Source of the DNA: Flavobacteriaceae bacterium
GTDB taxonomy: Bacteria > Bacteroidota > Bacteroidia > Flavobacteriales > Flavobacteriaceae
Length of the DNA: 64,000 bases
Direction: 5' to 3'
Assembly (NCBI GenBank): GCA_029238215.1
Contig: JAQWGN010000003.1
Span: 32,694 to 96,693 of the forward strand
A program made the translations under genes and the position numbers. Each line of letters starts with the position of its first letter. Position 1 is the first letter of the stretch. This document shows positions 1 to 8,155 of the stretch, piece by piece. The notes under the pieces were generated by a model. That model did no database searches. It was not told the origin of the DNA and saw only the letters and a list, made by a program, of their open reading frames with translations.

Positions 1-1
1 C

Positions 2-1492
2 CCTAGAGAAGTTAATGCCTTAAAGCTAGCTCTAACGCAAACCACGGCACTTATAGACCTTTTGGCAACTGCCACTCCGTTAGCGCCTTTAGTCGCTCAA
101 ATCCTAGACACCAAGGAATTGCAGGCGCATATTGAAACATGGCTACACGAAGACGCTCCAGCCCAGTTGGGCAAGGGGATTAGTATTGCATCGGGCGTTT
201 CTGACGAACTGGACGAATTGCGAGAACTGGCACAAGGTGGTAGGGATACATTAGACGCCATGCTAGCACGAGAATCTGAACGCACTGGGATTCCGTCGTT
301 AAAAATCGCCTTTAACAATGTATTTGGATATTATATAGAGGTGCGTAACCTTCATAAAGACAAGGTTCCTGAAGAATGGGTGCGCAAGCAAACACTTGTC
401 AATGCAGAACGTTATATTACTGAAGAATTAAAAACCTACGAGACCAAAATTTTAGGTGCCGAGGAACGTATTTCGGCTTTGGAACTGCAATTGTTCCAAG
501 CCCTAGTGCAGTTTTTGGTTCCTCACATTCAACCCTTACAACAGACAGCACATGCCGTAGCCCAAATAGACGTGCTTAGTGGTTTTGCAAGTTTGGCGGT
601 TAAGTACCAATACTGCCGTCCAGAATTTGTCTCAAATGGATCACTTGAAATTATTGAGGGCAGGCATCCTGTCATAGAGCAGCAACTCCCTCACGAAAGT
701 CCATACATTCCAAACGACGTGTATTTGGACAATGACGAGCAACAGATTATAATGATTACCGGACCCAATATGTCGGGGAAATCGGCAATACTGCGCCAAA
801 CCGCCTTGATTGTTTTACTGGCTCAAATGGGTAGTTACGTTCCAGCCAAAGAAGTGCGTTTGGGCGTGGTAGACAAGTTATTTACCAGAGTAGGGGCAAG
901 TGATAATATTTCCAAAGGGGAATCTACTTTTATGGTAGAAATGCATGAAACCGCTGCGATTATGAATAATATCTCGTCGCGGAGTTTGATTTTGTTGGAT
1001 GAAATTGGACGGGGCACGAGTACCTATGACGGCATTTCAATTGCATGGGCATTGGCAGAATTTGTACACGAACATCCAACCAAACCGAAAACACTTTTCG
1101 CTACGCATTATCATGAATTAAATGCCATGTCTGCGCAATTTGAGCGCATTAAAAATTATAATGTTTCTGTGAAAGAAACCACAGACGATGTATTGTTTTT
1201 ACGGAAACTTGTACCGGGGGGTAGCGCGCATAGTTTTGGGATTCACGTTGCTAAAATGGCGGGGATGCCTAAATGGATTGTGGAACGCTCTAAGCAGATG
1301 TTACATCAACTAGAAGCATCACGACACGCAGCCGAAACAGGTGAAGAACCTTTGCAACTGAGTATGTTCCAATTGGACGATCCACTATTGGAAGACGTGC
1401 GTAAACAAATTTTGGCATTGAATATTGATGAATTAACGCCTGTGGAGGCTTTGATGCAGCTCAATGCATTAAAAAGAAAACTAGGCGAATAG
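2..1492 (+). CDS. mutS: DNA mismatch repair protein MutS, C-terminal part (5' truncated by window edge)
   Basis: The reading frame is open from base 2, so the gene begins outside the window; 496 residues are present of a family usually about 860 long, and the N-terminal mismatch-binding domains are missing. What remains is the end of the lever/clamp region and the ATPase. Visible motifs are the Walker [10 protein letters not shown] (bases about 757-783), the Walker B segment [13 protein letters not shown], and the ATHYHEL switch. MutS dimers recognise mismatches and recruit MutL in an ATP-dependent way. A C-terminal tail with a QLSMF segment follows the ATPase. A tRNA gene with its own promoter begins 44 bases after the stop. 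The family call is certain; the true start cannot be seen. Confidence 0.97.
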   Translation, partial: PREVNALKLALTQTTALIDLLATATPLAPLVAQILDTKELQAHIETWLHEDAPAQLGKGISIASGVSDELDELRELAQGGRDTLDAMLARESERTGIPSLKIAFNNVFGYYIEVRNLHKDKVPEEWVRKQTLVNAERYITEELKTYETKILGAEERISALELQLFQALVQFLVPHIQPLQQTAHAVAQIDVLSGFASLAVKYQYCRPEFVSNGSLEIIEGRHPVIEQQLPHESPYIPNDVYLDNDEQQIIMITGPNMSGKSAILRQTALIVLLAQMGSYVPAKEVRLGVVDKLFTRVGASDNISKGESTFMVEMHETAAIMNNISSRSLILLDEIGRGTSTYDGISIAWALAEFVHEHPTKPKTLFATHYHELNAMSAQFERIKNYNVSVKETTDDVLFLRKLVPGGSAHSFGIHVAKMAGMPKWIVERSKQMLHQLEASRHAAETGEEPLQLSMFQLDDPLLEDVRKQILALNIDELTPVEALMQLNALKRKLGE

Positions 1493-1494
1493 TG

Positions 1495-1526
1495 TTGTAT
1501 TAGAAACCGATATTTTCTTACATTTG
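1495..1526 (+). promoter_or_regulatory. Bacteroidota-type promoter of tRNA-Gly
   Basis: TTG at 1495-1497 and TACATTTG at 1519-1526 with a 21-base spacer match the Bacteroidota -33/-7 consensus (TTTG, TAnnTTTG). Transcription would start about ten bases before the mature tRNA at 1537. Confidence 0.7.
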
Positions 1527-1536
1527 CATCCCAATT

Positions 1537-1608
1537 GCGAAAGTAGCTCAGGGGTAGAGCATCACCTTGCCAAGGTGAGGGTCGCGGGTTCAAATCCCGT
1601 CTTTCGCT
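1537..1608 (+). tRNA. tRNA-Gly (GCC)
   Basis: The acceptor stem pairs GCGAAAG (1537-1543) with CTTTCGC (1601-1607), followed by the discriminator T. The anticodon stem CACCTT/AAGGTG presents GCC, and the T arm is GCGGGTTCAAATCCCGT. The terminal CCA is not encoded. A damaged copy of its 3' half lies about 60 bases downstream. Confidence 0.96.
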
Positions 1609-1650
1609 CAAAAGAGATTTAAAGTTGTTTTCATAATATCTTTAAGCCTT

Positions 1651-1714
1651 CTTTATTGAGCGGTTAAGTCGCGCCTGCCTGACGGTAGGCAGGGGTTCAA
1701 TCCCGTCTTTCGCT
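1651..1714 (+). pseudogene. tRNA-Gly 3' fragment interrupted by a small palindrome
   Basis: The bases GTCGCG at 1668-1673 and GGTTCAATCCCGTCTTTCGC at 1694-1713 repeat the variable-loop/T-arm/acceptor 3' half of the tRNA-Gly just upstream, with one A missing from the T loop. Between them sits a 20-base insert (1674-1693) made of inverted arms CCTGCCT and AGGCAGG around a 6-base loop. There is no matching 5' acceptor strand or anticodon arm, so the fragment cannot be a working tRNA. Whether the insert is a mobile palindrome of the REP type is inference from its form and position. Confidence 0.75.
1674..1693. repeat. 20-bp palindromic element inside the tRNA remnant
   Basis: Perfect 7-bp arms CCTGCCT/AGGCAGG flank GACGGT. 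The element is GC-rich in an AT-rich intergenic context and interrupts a sequence that is continuous in the intact tRNA-Gly. No second copy was noticed in this window. Confidence 0.6.
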
Positions 1715-1729
1715 CTTTATTATCTCCAC

Positions 1730-1815
1730 GCTCGAGTGGTGGAATTGGTAGACACGTTGGACTTAAAATCCAATGAGCAGTAATGTTCGTGCGGGTTCAA
1801 GTCCCGCCTCGAGTA
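1730..1815 (+). tRNA. tRNA-Leu (TAA)
   Basis: The acceptor stem pairs GCTCGAG (1730-1736) with CTCGAGT (1808-1814), discriminator A at 1815. The anticodon stem TTGGA/TCCAA holds the loop CTTAAAA, anticodon TAA. A long variable arm, typical of class II tRNAs, and the T arm GCGGGTTCAAGTCCCGC follow. CCA is not encoded. A strong terminator begins six bases later. Confidence 0.96.
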
Positions 1816-1820
1816 CTACA

Positions 1821-1857
1821 AGGGATAAATATTTTTTTATATTTATCCCTTTTTTTA
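1821..1857 (+). terminator. Intrinsic terminator after the tRNA pair
   Basis: AGGGATAAAT (1821-1830) is perfectly complementary to ATTTATCCCT (1841-1850), followed by a run of T to 1857. It closes the tRNA-Gly/tRNA-Leu unit. Confidence 0.9.
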
Positions 1858-2047
1858 TTTTTTCGATTTACGCTGTTAAATTGGGCTATTTTGTCTAAAA
1901 TGGGGTTAATATCAGCGGTTCGATTTTTTTTATTTTCAAATTGAATTTTTTAACGACAAATCGAACAAATTTTGTTTTATCTTAAGGTAAAACAGAAAGT
2001 TAAATTTCGGAATAGCAAAGAAAACAAACAGCCATGTATTTGTGATT

Positions 2048-2836
2048 CTAGTTTAGATCAACCCATTCGGCGTTTGTGGAAGCATCTTCATAATGATCAA
2101 ACGTAATTGATCCAATCCTAAAATTATCACTGCTTAGTGCCCTCAACGTAAACTTACTTATAAGTTTACCTGAGCTATCTCCTTCACCATCAATAAAATC
2201 AATTGTTACAGGTGTTCTTGATGAATCATACATTGGATAATCACCAATTAAATTACCACCAAGATCATATACAGTTATTTGCCTCTCACCAACTGCACCA
2301 TTATATGGTGCAGACTGCCCCTGTGATGGTATAGAAACACGTATATTGAATACTCCATAATCATCAAAAAAATCTTCATCAATAAATTCAAAAGTAATTG
2401 ACTCATCGTCACTATCGGTAGAAGCATCTCCACCATAATCAACAGAGTCTCCAGAAGATCCTCCAGTGATTCCTAGACCATTAAAATTTAATACATTAAT
2501 GTCTCTAGGAGAACCTGTGATTTTAAGTTTCTTCATAAGCCCAAAGTCAAAATTCAACTCTGAAGAGGTGCTTGTACCAATATCATCAAATCTTATGGTT
2601 TCAGTTTCCGCATTAGGGTAAGAATAAATTTGAAGTTTTCTTGTGGTAGAGTTATATACAATATCTCCTATTTCAGGACTTAAAACATCAATTTCTATTT
2701 GAGAAAGGATTGGAAGATTAATGTTTGTAGCAGTTAAAGAACCAGAAATGTTGGTATTTCCATTAATTAATACTTGTGATATTCCAAATGGAATTACAAA
2801 AAGCACAAGCGTTAATGTTAGTATAATTCGTTTCAT
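2048..2836 (-). CDS. Secreted protein of unknown function
   Basis: 262 residues. An N-terminal signal peptide (MKRIILTLTLVLFVIPFGIS, then Q) is followed by a segment containing GDIVYNSTTRKLQIY, a sequence type common in exported Bacteroidota proteins whose head resembles tail-fibre-like repeats. The middle and C-terminal parts are rich in Asp, Ser and Gly with predicted beta character, and there is no T9SS sorting tail. The start overlaps the stop of the upstream gene by four bases (ATGA at 2833-2836), so the two are almost certainly co-translated. I do not recognise a catalytic motif. A calcium-binding or adhesive surface role would fit the acidic composition but is only a guess. Confidence 0.75.
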   Translation of the reverse strand: MKRIILTLTLVLFVIPFGISQVLINGNTNISGSLTATNINLPILSQIEIDVLSPEIGDIVYNSTTRKLQIYSYPNAETETIRFDDIGTSTSSELNFDFGLMKKLKITGSPRDINVLNFNGLGITGGSSGDSVDYGGDASTDSDDESITFEFIDEDFFDDYGVFNIRVSIPSQGQSAPYNGAVGERQITVYDLGGNLIGDYPMYDSSRTPVTIDFIDGEGDSSGKLISKFTLRALSSDNFRIGSITFDHYEDASTNAEWVDLN

Positions 2837-3540
2837 TGCTTGATGATTTTAAATGATTGCATTTTGTTAGTTTCAGTAGTTACGTTAAGTAGATATGTAC
2901 CGCTACCAAGCGAGCTCACATCCAGTTGTTTTTGGGTTGTTTGTTGTACTTTCCTTCCCATAAGGTCAAAAAGCTCCGCTTTCAAAACATTGTCTGCTTG
3001 TATAAATATCCTGTTTGCTGTAGGGTTGGGATAAACGTAGATACTACCAGCAGCTGGGCTTAGATCTTCAACGGTAAGGGTTGCATCTGCCGCACTAGCG
3101 GTAACGGCTTTAAATGAAACAGGGTCATTAAACGTGTAGCTGACGGTATTGTTTACCTCATCTCTAATGCCCACATAGGAAGTCCAGCTGTCATCATCTG
3201 CTTGAAGCTCCAAAACAAGATTGGCTTCTTCAACACCATTAAGCTCCCCATCAAGATAGGAGAAGGTAAGTGTGCCTGTAAATCCTGAAAGCAAGGCAGT
3301 AGCGTTGTACACCCGGGATACAGAGCTGTTTTCAACGCCATTAATGGGAGAAGCAGCACGCGAGACATCATTGGCACCGCTAATGACGTAGGTGTTGGTA
3401 GGCGCAATTTCCAACCCGCCTAGGGTTACAGAGCTACCCGAAGCAATAGAAACAGAGGATCCAGAATTAATGGTTAATATTTGACTAAATAAAAAGGAGC
3501 TAAAAAAAAGCCCAAAGAAGGTGAGTGTAAATTTATTCAT
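2833..3540 (-). CDS. Secreted protein with T9SS type A C-terminal sorting domain
   Basis: 235 residues. It has a signal peptide ending near SQILT, a Ser/Gly-rich beta region (SGSSVSIASGSSVTLGG), and a C-terminal sorting domain of about 70 residues with the diagnostic VYPNPTANRIFI start and LFDLMGRKV middle, ending in KIIKQ. Such domains direct export across the outer membrane by the type IX system, whose core genes gldKLMN lie at the other end of this window. The body has no recognised enzyme fold and is short, so it is probably a surface-attached structural or adhesive protein. It is translationally coupled to the following secreted gene. Confidence 0.85.
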   Translation of the reverse strand: MNKFTLTFFGLFFSSFLFSQILTINSGSSVSIASGSSVTLGGLEIAPTNTYVISGANDVSRAASPINGVENSSVSRVYNATALLSGFTGTLTFSYLDGELNGVEEANLVLELQADDDSWTSYVGIRDEVNNTVSYTFNDPVSFKAVTASAADATLTVEDLSPAAGSIYVYPNPTANRIFIQADNVLKAELFDLMGRKVQQTTQKQLDVSSLGSGTYLLNVTTETNKMQSFKIIKQ

Positions 3541-3683
3541 GTTTAAAGATACATGATTTTTAATTGCAAATGATATAATTTTAAAGTAAATGGGAGGTGT
3601 TGGTAAGCCGAAACCCTCTAGTTTGGAGAGTTTTTAACAGCTTGATGTATTTATTTAGGGGCTAAAATTTTAATTTATTGTAT

Positions 3684-3713
3684 AAAAAAAGTCCGCAAAA
3701 TTACTTGCGGACT
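3684..3713 (-). terminator. Intrinsic terminator of the small outer-membrane gene
   Basis: A 9-bp stem AGTCCGCAA (3690-3698) / TTGCGGACT (3705-3713) with a 6-base loop. On the minus strand it is followed by a run of U encoded by the A tract at 3684-3690. It lies about 20 bases after the stop at 3734. Confidence 0.88.
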
Positions 3714-3733
3714 TTTCTATACTATAAGGTTTT

Positions 3734-4258
3734 TTATAGCTTAAAACCTAAGCTTAACATGCCGTTAACACCTGGTTTTAAAGAAGTAGTTCCGTCTCCA
3801 ATTGCTGCAGAAAAGTTGATTTCTGTACCAAGGTAAAGGTTGTTGGCAATGTAATAATTTGCACCAACAAACAGACCGCCAGAAAAAGCTGTTTCAGCAT
3901 CACCTGCAATATCTGCATACAATAAACCAGCTTCCCAACCAGTATAAGTTGCTAATCTTGATGAACCAGTATGATGTTTTTCTTTACCATAGTAAAGGCC
4001 AAGTACCATATTGTCATCACTTACAGCGTCATCACTTGCATAAGAGAAATGAGCCTTCAATCTTGTAACAGAATCAGAATCAGTAAACGTTCTCTTTGTA
4101 ACGTGACCAGCTAATGGGTTGTTAAGTCCAAACATAGCATTTCCATCTAAATTCGGAGAGAACATAACTTCATAGATTGTTCCCGAATCAGGCTTTTGTA
4201 CTTGTGCAAAAGCAACAGTTGAAAATAAAATAACGGTAATATAAATTAGATTTTTCAT
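3734..4258 (-). CDS. Small outer-membrane beta-barrel-type protein
   Basis: 174 residues with a clear signal peptide (MKNLIYITVILFSTVAFAQ). The mature part is built of alternating amphipathic stretches with Gly turns, such as LGLYYGKEKHH, WEAGLLYADIAG, SGGLFVGANYYIANNLYLG and GMLSLGFKL; the last strand ends in Leu. This is the pattern of an 8-strand outer-membrane barrel. It stands alone, with its own promoter 24-55 bases upstream and its own terminator. No specific substrate can be assigned, and it could equally be an OmpA-barrel-like structural protein. Confidence 0.7.
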   Translation of the reverse strand: MKNLIYITVILFSTVAFAQVQKPDSGTIYEVMFSPNLDGNAMFGLNNPLAGHVTKRTFTDSDSVTRLKAHFSYASDDAVSDDNMVLGLYYGKEKHHTGSSRLATYTGWEAGLLYADIAGDAETAFSGGLFVGANYYIANNLYLGTEINFSAAIGDGTTSLKPGVNGMLSLGFKL

Positions 4259-4281
4259 TTAGTTTTTAGTTAATATTTAAT

Positions 4282-4313
4282 CAAACTTATTTAAAAATTA
4301 CTTTAAACGCAAA
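4282..4313 (-). promoter_or_regulatory. Promoter of the small barrel gene
   Basis: On the minus strand, TTTG (4310-4313) and TAAGTTTG (4282-4289) are separated by 20 bases, an almost ideal Bacteroidota promoter. The expected start of transcription is about 20 bases before the ATG at 4258. Confidence 0.75.
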
Positions 4314-4377
4314 AAAAACAGCGTATATATTAAATAATAAACAGTTGGTTTGTTTAAAAGAATGCCATTTTTAATTT

Positions 4378-4393
4378 AAAAAAACCAACGGTT
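4378..4393 (-). terminator. Weak terminator candidate after the GH16 gene
   Basis: On the minus strand AACC-GTT-GGTT forms a short 4-bp stem followed by seven T. The stem is too short for confidence, but it sits 27 bases after the stop at 4420. Confidence 0.35.
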
Positions 4394-4419
4394 ATTGTTG
4401 CCCCTAAAGTTGTATTAAA

Positions 4420-6132
4420 TTATTCTTTAACCACTTTAATGACATCCATACGGTCGTATTGTTCATCATAGAATTCCAATAAATACACGCCTTTCGAAAG
4501 TAAGGAAAGGTCTGTTGTCTTTGTCCGAAATTCTTTTTGCAATTTTCCCGAAAGATCATAGAGCTTAGCAAAAGAAAAATCAGTTGTTATGTGGATTAAA
4601 GATTTGGTTGGATTTGGATATAACGTAACCCCACGACGCGGTTTTTCAACTTGTGGTGTAGTTAAAGTCTCTAGTTGATAAACACGTACGTAATCAATTT
4701 CCGTTACTGAAGATGTAAAACTACTGGGGATTCCACCGCCTAAATCTCCTCCCATTGCAATATTTAATAAAATAAAATGTTCATTATCAAAATAAGGATT
4801 TTCAGCGTTGTTAAGCGTGTGAAAAACTACCCCATCAACCATAATTTTAATGGTGCTTTCGGACCACTCCATGGCGTAAATATGCCAGGTGTTAGCGGTG
4901 TCGTTCACACTGATGTGATTAGTGGTATACGTATGAATACCATTTTCATTTGGAAAATGAAAGGCTCCTGAAGTAATGGATTTATTTGCATCTTGTTCCA
5001 TGATGTCAATTTCTCCACAAGCTGGCCAACTTGTATCACCATACCCCAATGTTTCCCAATAAGCCCCCCTTTCCGTAATGTTTTTACCTAAGGTCCAAAA
5101 TGCGGGCCAGGTACCTATCTCAGGAGATAACTTAGCGCGAACTTCCATACGTCCGTATTTAAATGCATATTTTGAATTGAGTCGTGCAGAACTGTACGGT
5201 TTTATTGATCCTGTATCAGGGTCTTCGTAGTCTTCTTTAATCGCTTTTATTTTTAGTGAACCATTGCTGACATACGAATTCGCCAATTTGTCGGTATAAT
5301 GTTGTTCTTCATTGTTAAACCACCCACCATTATTTGGCGGATAGGTCTGGTGATGCCATTTTAAAGGGTTAACCGCACCTTCATAATTAAATTCGTCGTT
5401 CCAAGTCAAGGTATAAGTGCTTGATTGAAAATTAATCACATAATCTTGTGTAGCGGTTTGATCAGCAGAAGTAACGGTAATTCGCGTGCTCCCTGGAAGG
5501 GTTTGTGCATGTTGAATGCTGTAAGTAGCGTTTGTGTTTGCAGGTGTTACTTGCACTGTCGGTATACTTACAACGCCGGGATCTAGCACATAATTATAAG
5601 TAAACTGGTTGCTGGTAAAAGCACTAAGCGAAATATTGTTGATTGAAATATTTGATAGTAAAGCATTGTTGGGTTCTACAATTCCATATACCTCAAACTC
5701 ATAGATGCTGTAACCGTATTGAGCTCCATTAATGGTATTGCGTTGTGTGCCATACATTCTCACATAGCGTGCACTTTGGGCAGTAAATGTATGCGTGTCC
5801 ATTCCGCCATTTCCATTTGTAATATTTGCTACTGTAGTCCATTGTTGATTGTTAGAAGACAGTTGAATTTGATAGTCCTTTCCAAATGAATCTTCCCAAT
5901 GAATAACAACACGATCAATGGTATAATTCGCATTCAGGTCTATGGTTAATGATTGTGGGTCTGAGTAGTCGCTTGCCCATCGCGTTGTGAGGTCTCCGTC
6001 TACTGCATTTTGCCCCATTTGGATGCTCGATTCCAAACTACTTACACTTACAGGTTTTTGGAAAGCAATATTTTGAGCAACTCCTATAAAAGACACCAAG
6101 AGTAGAATTGATAAACAAATTGTTTTTTTCAT
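4420..6132 (-). CDS. Secreted GH16 beta-glucanase with F5/8C domain and T9SS sorting tail
   Basis: 570 residues from the ATG at 6132; a GTG two codons earlier is less likely because MKK starts a standard signal peptide. Domains in order: signal peptide to about 20; F5/8 type C carbohydrate-binding domain (about 20-150, with NAVDGDLTTRWAS); a cadherin-like beta-sandwich (about 155-235); a GH16 catalytic domain (about 240-490) with the signature GEIDIMEQ, giving nucleophile E374, helper D376 and acid/base E379; and a T9SS type A sorting domain beginning TLYPNPTKSLIHI. GH16 enzymes of this form cleave beta-1,3 or mixed beta-1,3/1,4 glucans such as laminarin. The neighbouring sugar permease and symporter suggest uptake of the products. 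Confidence 0.93.
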   Translation of the reverse strand: MKKTICLSILLLVSFIGVAQNIAFQKPVSVSSLESSIQMGQNAVDGDLTTRWASDYSDPQSLTIDLNANYTIDRVVIHWEDSFGKDYQIQLSSNNQQWTTVANITNGNGGMDTHTFTAQSARYVRMYGTQRNTINGAQYGYSIYEFEVYGIVEPNNALLSNISINNISLSAFTSNQFTYNYVLDPGVVSIPTVQVTPANTNATYSIQHAQTLPGSTRITVTSADQTATQDYVINFQSSTYTLTWNDEFNYEGAVNPLKWHHQTYPPNNGGWFNNEEQHYTDKLANSYVSNGSLKIKAIKEDYEDPDTGSIKPYSSARLNSKYAFKYGRMEVRAKLSPEIGTWPAFWTLGKNITERGAYWETLGYGDTSWPACGEIDIMEQDANKSITSGAFHFPNENGIHTYTTNHISVNDTANTWHIYAMEWSESTIKIMVDGVVFHTLNNAENPYFDNEHFILLNIAMGGDLGGGIPSSFTSSVTEIDYVRVYQLETLTTPQVEKPRRGVTLYPNPTKSLIHITTDFSFAKLYDLSGKLQKEFRTKTTDLSLLSKGVYLLEFYDEQYDRMDVIKVVKE

Positions 6133-6208
6133 TACCACAAATAAAGCTTAAAACAGTTAATAAAACTCCTATTGTTTAAGATTTTCATTAACTGTTTTTC
6201 CAAACGAA

Positions 6209-7870
6209 TTATGGTTTTCGAATATTTTCAACCAGCTTTTGGATTTCTGCAGATGGAGCAGGTGTTCTGCTGCTAATCACCACTGTTACTATAAAGTTTG
6301 CTATCATGGCTATTGTTCCGAAACCTTCAGGCGATATACCAAACCACCAATCTTCTTTTGCACCGCCACCAAACCAGCCAAACTTAAATTTTAGCATATA
6401 ATACATCATCAATGAAACACCAACGAGCATACCACTTATAGCCCCCTCTTTGTTGATTCGTTTTGAGAAAATCCCCAATAGGATGGCTGGGAAAAATGAA
6501 GATGCTGCCAGGCCAAAGGCCAAGGCTACCGTTGCAGCTACAAATCCTGGCGGATTGATACCAAAATACCCAGCAAGGCATACAGCAGCAGTTGCTGCGA
6601 TACGCGCAGCCATAAGCTCGCCTTTATCTGAAATATTGGGCATTACCATCTTTTTCAATAAATCGTGCGATACAGCCGATGAAATGACTAATAACAAACC
6701 AGCTGCTGTAGAAAGTGCTGCAGCTAAAGCTCCTGCTGCTAATAACGCGATTACCCAATTGGGTAAATCGGCTATTTCAGGATTAGCAAGGACCATAATA
6801 TCCACATCTACATCTAATTCGTTTGTTGAAGCATCTGCAGTATATTGAATAAGGCCATCATCATTTTTGTCGGTAAACCCAAGTAGTCCTGTGGTTTCCC
6901 ATTTCTCAAACCAATACGGCATTTGATCGTAAGGCTTGTCACTTACGGTTTCAATAAGGTTGGTCCGTGAAAATACCGCAATGGCAGGTGCTGTAGTGTA
7001 GAGTATGGCAATAAACAACAGCGCCCAACCCGCAGACTTACGTGCATCACTTACTTTTTTAACGGTAAAAAATCGCACAATAACGTGCGGCAATCCTGCG
7101 GTACCAACCATCAGCGCCATGGTGATGCAAAACACATCAAACATGGACTTACTTCCTGAGGTGTATTCGTGGAACCCAAGTTCTTTGTGCAAGCCATCGA
7201 GTTTGTCTAGTAAATAAACGCCATCAGCATCACTTGCTCCAAATCCAAGCTGTGGAATCACATTGCCAGTAACCAAAAAGGAAATAAATACAGCAGGCAC
7301 CATAAAGGCAAAAATGAGCACACAGTATTGCGCAACTTGTGTATAGGTAATTCCTTTCATCCCTCCTAACACGGCGTAAAACAAAACAATACCCATTCCG
7401 ATAAGGACACCTGTTACGATATCTACTTCCAAGTATCGAGAGAATACCACCCCAACACCACGCATTTGTCCTGCTATATAGGTAAACGAAACAATTAATG
7501 CACAAAAAACAGCGACCGATCGGGCCGTATTCGAATAATACCGATCCCCTATAAAATCTGGAACAGTAAACTTGCCAAATTTCCGTAGATAGGGAGCAAG
7601 AAGTAGTGCCAATAGCACATAACCACCTGTCCAGCCCATCAAGTAAACCGACCCATCGTAGCCACTAAACGATATAATCCCCGCCATTGAAATAAACGAG
7701 GCCGCTGACATCCAGTCGGCTGCCGTTGCCATGCCGTTAGCAATAGGATGAACACCGCCTCCAGCGACATAAAATTCTTTTGTAGAGCCGGCACGCGACC
7801 AAATCGCAATGCCTATGTATAGTGAAAAACTCAATCCAACAGCAATCAAAATCCAATATTGAAGTTCCAT
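6209..7870 (-). CDS. Sodium:solute symporter, large subunit (VC_2705-like SSS family)
   Basis: 553 residues with the 12-14 membrane segments of the SSS family. The N-terminal half carries the family stretch FYVAGGGVHPIANGMATAAD and the Na-site region DWMSAASF. Unlike single-chain SSS proteins it is preceded, with no intergenic base, by a DUF4212 small subunit, the pairing known for the VC_2705 subfamily. Such carriers take up small organic acids such as acetate, but the substrate cannot be read from the sequence. A soluble loop near residues 325-355 contains DKNDDGLIQY, resembling an EF-hand calcium loop, then an Asp-rich stretch. Confidence 0.92.
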   Translation of the reverse strand: MELQYWILIAVGLSFSLYIGIAIWSRAGSTKEFYVAGGGVHPIANGMATAADWMSAASFISMAGIISFSGYDGSVYLMGWTGGYVLLALLLAPYLRKFGKFTVPDFIGDRYYSNTARSVAVFCALIVSFTYIAGQMRGVGVVFSRYLEVDIVTGVLIGMGIVLFYAVLGGMKGITYTQVAQYCVLIFAFMVPAVFISFLVTGNVIPQLGFGASDADGVYLLDKLDGLHKELGFHEYTSGSKSMFDVFCITMALMVGTAGLPHVIVRFFTVKKVSDARKSAGWALLFIAILYTTAPAIAVFSRTNLIETVSDKPYDQMPYWFEKWETTGLLGFTDKNDDGLIQYTADASTNELDVDVDIMVLANPEIADLPNWVIALLAAGALAAALSTAAGLLLVISSAVSHDLLKKMVMPNISDKGELMAARIAATAAVCLAGYFGINPPGFVAATVALAFGLAASSFFPAILLGIFSKRINKEGAISGMLVGVSLMMYYMLKFKFGWFGGGAKEDWWFGISPEGFGTIAMIANFIVTVVISSRTPAPSAEIQKLVENIRKP

Positions 7871-8116
7871 CTAGTTGTCTTTTTTTAATTGGTCATCTAA
7901 CCGATTCATAAGGTAGATATACGTGAATATGATGGCTACAAAACCAAAAATAGATCCTTGTTGAGCAAACCAAAAACCGAGTTTAAAACCACCGATTTGT
8001 ATGGTGTTTAACTGCTCTACAAACAAAATCCCACAGCCAAAAGAGATTATAAACCAAAAGGATAAGAGGATGCAAATGTATTTTATGTTTTTACTCCAGT
8101 ATGTGTTTTTTTTCAT
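7871..8116 (-). CDS. DUF4212 small subunit of the sodium/substrate symporter
   Basis: 81 residues with two hydrophobic helices (about 10-30 and 48-70) separated by a short loop, and a basic N-terminus. The length, the two-helix form and direct abutment to the SSS gene (its stop at 7871-7873, the next ATG at 7870) identify the DUF4212 partner. In known pairs both subunits are needed for transport. It ends in a charged tail, DDQLKKDN. Confidence 0.9.
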   Translation of the reverse strand: MKKNTYWSKNIKYICILLSFWFIISFGCGILFVEQLNTIQIGGFKLGFWFAQQGSIFGFVAIIFTYIYLMNRLDDQLKKDN

Positions 8117-8155
8117 GATGTCGTATAAAAGATGCTCGTTTTTATAGTTGTGTTA

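Noticed and set aside
1974..1993. GTTTTA/TAAAAC hairpin downstream of the secreted gene pair
   Set aside because: The stem is only six A-T-rich pairs and lacks a U tract on the minus strand, so a terminator cannot be supported.
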